A DNA stretch of 9,239 nt from Verrucomicrobia bacterium UBA673. Its GTDB lineage: Bacteria; Verrucomicrobiota; Verrucomicrobiia; Limisphaerales; UBA1096. The translations under genes were made by a program, and so were the position numbers. Shown one piece after another: positions 4,566 through 9,239 of this stretch; the first letter of the stretch is position 1; each line of letters begins with the position of its first letter. The notes under the pieces are model-generated. The model was not told where the DNA came from. It searched no databases and saw nothing but the letters and a program-made list of their open reading frames with translations. The DNA is taken from positions 1-9,239 of the forward strand of contig DBNL01000065.1 in assembly GCA_002299785.1 (NCBI GenBank). The letters are read 5' to 3'.

Positions 4566-7500
4566 ATGATACGCCTCGTCCATTTCTCTGCCTTCGCCGC
4601 CTTCGCCGTTGCCGGGCTTGGCCAAATCTCAAAACCGGCCGATGCACCAAAGCCGCTCTCCCCCGCCGAGAGTGCCAAACTCGTGAACCTCCCGCCCGGC
4701 TTCCGTCTGGAACTGGTAGCCGCCGAGCCGCTCGTCCGCCAGCCCTCCGGCGTCTGCTGGGACGCGCATGGCAATCTCTTTGTCAGCGAACTGCACGGCT
4801 ACAATATCGAGGGCCAGTTCGACATTGAGGAGTTGAACAAGACCGGAAAGCTTGACCGTGTCGTAAGGCGTATCGCCGCCAATGAGGACGCCATGCGCCG
4901 AGCCGAGAAGGAACAGTTCGGCACCGTCAAGCGTCTGATCGACTCCGACGGCGACGGCGTGATGGATCACGCCGAGGTGTGGGCCGACCGGCTGCCGGCC
5001 TGCCTCGGCATCTGCCCAGCTCGTGGCGGCATCATCGCCATCTGCGCGCCAGACATAGTGTACCTCGCCGACCGAGACGGCGACGGGCGCGCGGAGGTGC
5101 GCGAGACGCTCTTCACCGGCTTCAAGTTCGGCGTCATCGAGCGCCGCATCAACTCGCCGCAGTGGGGGCCGGACAATTGGATTTACATCGACGGCGGACA
5201 AGGCGGCCGCATCACCGGCCCGAGCCTTCCCGCGCCGGTCGATATTCCGGTCACCGGATTCCGCATCAAACCGGACGGCTCAGCCATCGAGCCGATCAGC
5301 GGCCACACCAGCACGTACGGCTTCACCTTCAACGCAGATGGCGACCGGTTCGTGATCTCCACCGGCACGCCCGGCATCCAGGTCGCGCCTTTGCCATGGC
5401 ACTATCTCGCGCGCAACCCGGACGTCGCGGTGAGTGCCTCACGCCGCAACGCCGCAAACTACAACACCTCGTTCCCGGTCAGCCAGCCTCACCCGTGGCG
5501 CACAAAGCGCGCGGCCGATCCCGGCTTCGGCAAATATTACAGCGACCACTACGGCACTGCCGAGTCGATCCCCAACGGCTTCTTCACCTCCGCCTGCTCG
5601 CCGCTCGTCTACCGGGACTCCGCTCTGCCGGGGCTGCGCGACCAAATTCTCGCCTGCGCCCCAGCCCAAAACCTCGTCCACCGTGCTCTACTTAGTCGCG
5701 ACGGAACACTCCTCAAAATCCGCCGCACAGCGGGCGAGGCGAAGTCGGAATTTCTCGCGTCTGGCGACATTTGGTTTCACCCGATCCACCTCTCGATTGG
5801 CCCAGAGGGAGCCATTTACATTGCCGATTATTACCGCGAAATCATCGAGGATTACTCTGCAATCCCGCGCTATTTGCAGCAGCAATACGGACTGGCTGAC
5901 GGCAACAATCACGGCCGTATTTGGCGACTCGCGCATGAGGATATGCCCGAACCGCAGTCGCCGAATCTAGCGAAGCTCAGCAATATTGCGCTGGCTAGCG
6001 AACTCGCCAGCCCGCGCCATTGGCGGCGCCAAACCGCTCGGCGCGTACTGCTCGAGCGCGGTGCCCGACTGCCAAAAACAGCCCTGCCGACAGACGACAC
6101 CGACGCGGCTGTCAATACGCTGTACACGCTCGACGGCCTCGGGCAGCTCAACGACAACACGCTTGCCGACGCGCTTGGACACGGCGAACCAGGCGTGCGG
6201 CGGCATGCGCTGCGCCTGGCCGATCGCCGGTTTGACGAAAGCGAAAAATTGCTCACTGCCGCGCTGCAACTCGCCGACGACACCTCGTCGGTTGTCCGTC
6301 TGCAACTCGCCCTTTCGCTGGGTGAGAGCAGCGACCCCAGTGCCTTGAACGCCTTGGCCCACTTGGCCAGACGGCACGGCGGCGACCTGTGGCTCGGCGA
6401 TGCCATACTCACCTCCCTCGCCGGGCGCGCCTTGGACATGTTGGCAGCGCTCATCGACAAACCGGCCGAGGCTCACCGTGCACACGGCCTAATCTTCCGG
6501 TTATGTGTCTCGATCGCCACCAAACGCAATACCGCAGAACTGTCCGCAGCCATCGTCGATGTAGCCGGATTGACGGATTATGAGCTGCAACAAGCGTGCC
6601 TCGCCGGCTTACGCGAGCCGTTCAAATCCGCCACCCAAGTGGCCCTTTCGGACACAGCCTGCGCGGCGCTTGATCAACTAACTGCGGCAGACGACGGCGA
6701 GGTGCGTATCGCAGCGGTCGGTCTGAAGCAAATCTTGAAACTCGAATCGGCCTCCGATCGTGAGGCGCGCTTAGCGAAGGCACTTAGCGAAGTTGCCAAT
6801 GTGCAGCTCCCCACGGATCGACGCTTGGCTGCCGTGAAGGCGCTTCGCTCGGAGAACGACCCTGGCATCGCGGCGCAAATGCTCAATGGCTATCCCGCCG
6901 CCACGCCGACGGTACGCCGAGCCATCCTCGGAGCCGCCTTCGCCCGGCGCGACCATCTGCCCGCCGTCGTGGCAGCGATGGAGCAGCGAAAACTCTCCCC
7001 CGCCGCACTCAACGCCGTTCAGCGCACAGCGTTGCTCGATCTAAAAAACGCAGGCTTGGCCAAGCGGGCGCAGGCGCTTTTTGCAACGCTCGAGCCAGTG
7101 GACGACGCAACACTTCAACGATTCGTCACCGCCCTCAAGTCCAATCGAAACCCCGCCGCCGGACAGGTGACGTTCAGCCAGCATTGTGCCACCTGCCACC
7201 GAGCGCACGGGATCGGCTTCGCCGTGGGGCCGGACTTGACCGAGGAGTTTCGCCGCGCCGAGGAGACGATCGTGCGCGACATCCTCGCGCCGAGCGCGGT
7301 GATTGTCGCAGGCCACGAGACTTACACGGTCGAGACCACCGACGGGCGGATACTGAGCGGCATACTGAGCGGCGAGTCTGCCAACAGCCTGACGCTGACC
7401 CTGCCGGGCAGCGTGCAGCTCGATGTGTTACGAAAGGACGTGCGATCGCTCAAGTCACTTGACGTTTCGCTCATGCCGGAGTCGCTCGCGGTAGTGCTCA

Positions 7501-8039
7501 AGCCAAGCGATGTGGCCAACGTGATCGCCTGGCTTCGACAGCCACCGACGCGACGGGTGTTGTTCGACGACAGCCCGGGGTTTGTCGATCTGCTCACGGA
7601 GGGCAGCGGCTCGGCAACGGTCGTGACCGGCGACAAGTACAGCGGCTCGGCGTCGCTGCGCATCACTCCGTTACAGCGTCACTCAAAGCGCATCCCCGGC
7701 TGGGCGTTTCGCATTCGGGAAAATCCAGGCCCGGGCGAGTACCGCTATATGCGCCTTGCGTGGAAGGCGCCCAAGGCGGCCGGCGTGATGCTGGAACTGG
7801 CCGACAACGGCACTTGGCCCTCGTCGGGCAGCCCGGAGCGGCGCTATTACAGCGGCAAAAACACCTCCGACTGGCAAGCTACCCGCGTGTCGGAAAAACG
7901 GCCGACCGACTGGACGATGGTTACTCGGGATTTGTGGAAAGATTTCGGCGATATGACATTGACCGGCATCGCTCCCACTGCATTGGGTGGCGCGGTCTGG
8001 TTCGACCGTATCGAGCTTTTACGAATACCGGTCGAGTGA
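4566..8039 (+). CDS. PVC-type secreted dehydrogenase: beta-propeller, helical repeats, c-type haem domain (1157 aa)
   Basis: The order of parts is as follows. A signal peptide at about 1-20 indicates export. An N-terminal six-bladed propeller of the 'putative membrane-bound dehydrogenase' type (TIGR02604-like, related to PQQ sugar dehydrogenases) spans about 40-460, beginning LPPGFRLELVAAEPLVRQP. Two Asp-rich calcium-loop-like motifs are DSDGDGVMDHAE (126-137) and DRDGDGRAEVRE (169-180). A HEAT-like alpha-solenoid runs from about 475 to 850. A PVC c-type cytochrome domain (TIGR02603-like, about 860-995) has the haem site CATCH (C874, C877, H878) and a likely distal ligand M970 in SLMPESL. The beta-rich module from about 1000 to 1157 may be carbohydrate-binding. 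The protein probably oxidises a sugar or similar substrate in the periplasm and passes electrons to its own haem; the substrate is unknown. The length is usual for the family. It is a single gene, divergent from 3619-4302 and convergent with 8058-8279. Confidence 0.93.
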   Translation: MIRLVHFSAFAAFAVAGLGQISKPADAPKPLSPAESAKLVNLPPGFRLELVAAEPLVRQPSGVCWDAHGNLFVSELHGYNIEGQFDIEELNKTGKLDRVVRRIAANEDAMRRAEKEQFGTVKRLIDSDGDGVMDHAEVWADRLPACLGICPARGGIIAICAPDIVYLADRDGDGRAEVRETLFTGFKFGVIERRINSPQWGPDNWIYIDGGQGGRITGPSLPAPVDIPVTGFRIKPDGSAIEPISGHTSTYGFTFNADGDRFVISTGTPGIQVAPLPWHYLARNPDVAVSASRRNAANYNTSFPVSQPHPWRTKRAADPGFGKYYSDHYGTAESIPNGFFTSACSPLVYRDSALPGLRDQILACAPAQNLVHRALLSRDGTLLKIRRTAGEAKSEFLASGDIWFHPIHLSIGPEGAIYIADYYREIIEDYSAIPRYLQQQYGLADGNNHGRIWRLAHEDMPEPQSPNLAKLSNIALASELASPRHWRRQTARRVLLERGARLPKTALPTDDTDAAVNTLYTLDGLGQLNDNTLADALGHGEPGVRRHALRLADRRFDESEKLLTAALQLADDTSSVVRLQLALSLGESSDPSALNALAHLARRHGGDLWLGDAILTSLAGRALDMLAALIDKPAEAHRAHGLIFRLCVSIATKRNTAELSAAIVDVAGLTDYELQQACLAGLREPFKSATQVALSDTACAALDQLTAADDGEVRIAAVGLKQILKLESASDREARLAKALSEVANVQLPTDRRLAAVKALRSENDPGIAAQMLNGYPAATPTVRRAILGAAFARRDHLPAVVAAMEQRKLSPAALNAVQRTALLDLKNAGLAKRAQALFATLEPVDDATLQRFVTALKSNRNPAAGQVTFSQHCATCHRAHGIGFAVGPDLTEEFRRAEETIVRDILAPSAVIVAGHETYTVETTDGRILSGILSGESANSLTLTLPGSVQLDVLRKDVRSLKSLDVSLMPESLAVVLKPSDVANVIAWLRQPPTRRVLFDDSPGFVDLLTEGSGSATVVTGDKYSGSASLRITPLQRHSKRIPGWAFRIRENPGPGEYRYMRLAWKAPKAAGVMLELADNGTWPSSGSPERRYYSGKNTSDWQATRVSEKRPTDWTMVTRDLWKDFGDMTLTGIAPTALGGAVWFDRIELLRIPVE

Positions 8040-8042
8040 CTT

Positions 8043-8068
8043 GGGCAAGCGAGCCGGTTAGCCCTTTT
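8043..8068 (+). terminator. Weak candidate terminator after the dehydrogenase gene
   Basis: GGGC (8043-8046) pairs with GCCC (8061-8064). An A-A mismatch and three inner pairs (one G-T) follow, around a 6-nt loop, and TTTT comes immediately downstream (8065-8068). The hairpin lies in and just beyond the 18-nt gap to the convergent gene. The stem is short, so this is only a candidate. Confidence 0.3.
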
Positions 8069-8279
8069 CGTATAGAACAACGATCAGGACATCTGACGCG
8101 GCGGCGACATTGCCATGTAGCGAGGTTCCCGACTTGGCAGCCGGGTTGTAACTCTGAGTAGCGATGTTGCCGGTCACCTGGATGATCTTGGCTCCTTCGC
8201 TCTCGGCCCAGACATTGATCTGCTGCTCGAGTGCCTCGACCTCGGTTTCCAGCCCCTTGAAAAGCTTGACGCGTTGCAT
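8058..8279 (-). CDS. Small uncharacterised soluble protein (73 aa)
   Basis: ATG at 8279-8277 to TAA at 8060-8058. The N-terminal third (KGLETEVEALEQQINVWAESEG, i.e. about residues 8-29) looks like an amphipathic helix with heptad-like leucines, isoleucine and valine. Then come two hydrophobic strands, KIIQVTGNIA (31-40) and SDVLIVVLYEKG (62-73), separated by a polar Ser/Gly/Asn-rich loop. This suggests a small helix-plus-sheet domain. There is no signal peptide or membrane segment, so it is probably cytosolic. I do not recognise a family with certainty. It is the last gene of a minus-strand cluster, 12 nt after the lipoprotein stop, which supports co-transcription and that the frame is real. 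It converges on the dehydrogenase gene, whose stop is 18 nt away. Confidence 0.72.
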   Translation of the reverse strand: MQRVKLFKGLETEVEALEQQINVWAESEGAKIIQVTGNIATQSYNPAAKSGTSLHGNVAAASDVLIVVLYEKG

Positions 8280-8291
8280 GATATAAATCGT

Positions 8292-8702
8292 TTATTCCCG
8301 CAGCATTAGTAGGTTGCCGGTGGAGGATTCATCGACGATCTGCAAATGGTATGGAGGGGAAAGTTTACTATCAGCGCCGCGCATTAGCACCGCACTGTAC
8401 TCGTAGTCGAACTTGAAATGGTAATTGATGACCTTGGTACCCTCGGGAATCGGCACCAGCGTCTCCCAACGACCCTCCGTCAACTGGGTCTTGCGCATCG
8501 GGAAAGCCTGATTATTGAAGATGACGATCGGCTTCATGGAATCTGCATCAAGCGCGCGCTGGTTGCTCCGGAACATCGCCTCGACCGTGTACAGGCCGGT
8601 TTGGCTTCGTGGAAGCGCGCGCGGGGTGAGATTGGTGATGGTGCTGGTGGTGCACCCCAACATTAGGGATCCCAGCAAACAAATGGAACAAAACCACCTC
8701 AT
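8292..8702 (-). CDS. Putative lipoprotein with a single beta-rich domain (136 aa)
   Basis: I chose the ATG at 8702-8700 because it gives MRWFCSICLLGSLMLGC, a lipoprotein signal with lipobox LMLGC and C17. The frame extends upstream to 8813, but those 37 residues overlap the zinc-ribbon gene's 3' end and precede the signal. The mature part alternates short beta-like stretches, such as GLYTVEAMF (36-44), KPIVIFNNQAFPM (57-69), GRWETLVPIPEGTKVINYHFKF (written in part, 78-99) and PPYHLQIV (116-123). This pattern of strand, turn, 'EGRWETLVPIPEGT' and strand recalls immunoglobulin-like or glycan-binding E-set domains. That is an inference from pattern only. It is probably anchored in the outer membrane facing the periplasm. 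Its neighbours are the zinc-ribbon membrane protein 56 nt upstream and the 73-aa protein 12 nt downstream. Confidence 0.82.
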   Translation of the reverse strand: MRWFCSICLLGSLMLGCTTSTITNLTPRALPRSQTGLYTVEAMFRSNQRALDADSMKPIVIFNNQAFPMRKTQLTEGRWETLVPIPEGTKVINYHFKFDYEYSAVLMRGADSKLSPPYHLQIVDESSTGNLLMLRE

Positions 8703-8758
8703 CAACGACGGCCAGAAGCCTGCGATATCTGACGATCGATTGTAAAGCCCGCAATTAC

Positions 8759-9025
8759 TCACCAGGCGTGGGTCAGGAAAAACAGAATCATCAGAATCGC
8801 CGCCACCGCCCAAACCCAGTGCAATTGGCTGCCTAGAGGCAGACCACCCTGCCCGAACTCCCTTGACACGAACTCGTCGTAGTCGAACTCATCCTCCGGC
8901 AGTTGGGTAGACTCGTATTGCGCCTCGTCAGCCCAACCGGTGTCCGGGCAGGCACCGCACTCCGGGCAGGCGCGCGCCATGGCCTGGAGATCAACGCCGC
9001 AGTTCGGGCATTCGTCAGGAGTCAT
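8759..9025 (-). CDS. Zinc-ribbon protein with C-terminal membrane anchor (88 aa)
   Basis: ATG at 9025-9023 to TGA at 8761-8759. The N-terminus carries a zinc ribbon with two CxxC knuckles, CPNC (C6, C9) and CPEC (C20, C23), which should bind one Zn ion; a further cysteine, C26, is close by. An acidic linker rich in Glu and Asp follows (about 42-52, including EDEFDYDEF). The C-terminus, from about residue 69 to 88, is a single hydrophobic transmembrane helix (WVWAVAAILMILFFLTHAW) ending at the terminus, so this is a tail-anchored protein with the ribbon in the cytosol. This zinc-ribbon, acidic linker and tail-anchor layout is typical of small PVC proteins of unknown function. Its start codon overlaps the TGA of a possible 23-aa peptide as ATGA. 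Confidence 0.85.
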   Translation of the reverse strand: MTPDECPNCGVDLQAMARACPECGACPDTGWADEAQYESTQLPEDEFDYDEFVSREFGQGGLPLGSQLHWVWAVAAILMILFFLTHAW

Positions 9026-9093
9026 CGGGAACGCTTGGCCAGGTAGCCGGTCAGCTCATCTTCGATCGGCGCATCGGCAGGCGGCCGATCCAT
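9022..9093 (-). CDS. Possible coupled micropeptide (23 aa)
   Basis: ATG at 9093-9091 opens MDRPPADAPIEDELTGYLAKRSR and ends in TGA at 9024-9022, overlapping the zinc-ribbon ATG as ATGA. It begins inside the 3' end of the upstream gene, in another frame, and its last part lies beyond that gene's stop. The codons there (GAG CTG ACC GGC TAC CTG GCC AAG) look coding for this GC-rich region. A GTG at 9108 would add five residues. It might instead be the true C-terminus of the upstream gene if a frameshift or sequencing error exists, or a chance frame. Confidence 0.33.
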   Translation of the reverse strand: MDRPPADAPIEDELTGYLAKRSR

Positions 9094-9239
9094 CCCGGTT
9101 TCATCCACATCGCAGGATCCTCGAATACCACCGGGTCAACACTCCAGATCGAGGCCAGCAACGGCAGCCTATCCACGTTCGCGCCAACAGTCTCCCATTG
9201 CTGATACGAACCGTCGTCTCCAGCCGCGAGATAATCAAA
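9051..9239 (-). CDS. Uncharacterised protein, C-terminal 62 residues only (cut by window edge)
   Basis: One minus-strand frame is open from the window edge to TGA at 9053-9051, encoding FDYLAAGDDGSYQQWETVG and so on. The segment is rich in aromatic residues (four Trp, two Tyr, two Phe) and ends in a basic stretch, GRLPMRRSKMS. I do not recognise the family. The other two frames are stopped or Arg-rich and less protein-like. It is upstream of the zinc-ribbon gene in the same direction, 25 nt before its start, so it is probably the first visible gene of that cluster. Start, length and domains lie outside the window. Confidence 0.55.
   Translation of the reverse strand, partial: FDYLAAGDDGSYQQWETVGANVDRLPLLASIWSVDPVVFEDPAMWMKPGWIGRLPMRRSKMS

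Noticed and set aside
4629..6485. Long antisense frames and plus-strand shadow frames within the dehydrogenase gene
   Set aside because: They are Arg/Ala/Ser-rich products of high-GC DNA opposite or out of frame with a clearly coding 1157-residue gene.
8703..8813. Upstream extension of the 136-aa lipoprotein to a 173-aa product
   Set aside because: The extension overlaps the zinc-ribbon gene and would place 37 Gly/Asp-rich residues before an evident lipoprotein signal peptide.

Overview
The window most likely comes from a bacterium of the Planctomycetota-Verrucomicrobiota-Chlamydiota (PVC) group, with Verrucomicrobiota my best guess. The strongest evidence is the large plus-strand gene at 4566-8039. 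It has the architecture of secreted PVC-type 'membrane-bound dehydrogenase' proteins: a beta-propeller, a helical-repeat solenoid, a c-type haem site and a C-terminal beta module. Ankyrin-repeat lipoproteins, a SASA-type esterase and a zinc-ribbon/membrane-anchor protein also fit such a genome. No rRNA, tRNA, CRISPR array, transposase or integrase was seen.

Left part (1-2429, minus strand, about 37-47 % GC in the lines I counted). This looks like one transcription unit, read right to left: SGNH/SASA esterase, ankyrin lipoprotein (GTG start), spermidine-synthase-like methyltransferase (joined by a 4-nt ATGA overlap), a second ankyrin lipoprotein, then a third paralogous lipoprotein that runs off the window after its first 40 codons. 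The lipoproteins have near-identical signal peptides, with the lipid-accepting cysteine always at residue 17.

Middle (2430-4302, minus strand). An AT-rich stretch without a convincing gene is followed by a sharp rise in GC content at about 2640. At that point lies a 30-codon remnant of a lipoprotein signal peptide that has lost its cysteine. It is joined by an ATGA overlap to an intact seven-repeat ankyrin lipoprotein gene. Upstream of that gene is a class I glutamine amidotransferase.

Right part. A 263-nt intergenic region separates the divergent amidotransferase gene from the 1157-residue dehydrogenase/cytochrome gene (GC-rich; 73 % in one line counted). That gene converges, with an 18-nt gap, on a minus-strand cluster: a 73-aa soluble protein, a 136-aa lipoprotein, a zinc-ribbon membrane protein, a possible 23-aa coupled peptide, and the 3' end of a further gene cut by the window edge.

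Working together: almost every recognisable product is exported or envelope-linked (SASA esterase, lipoproteins, periplasmic haem dehydrogenase), so the region probably serves the cell surface or periplasm. I see no direct evidence for a defence system or other named novel system. The most unusual feature is the family of tandem ankyrin lipoproteins that share their signal-peptide DNA, interrupted by enzymes and including one decayed member.
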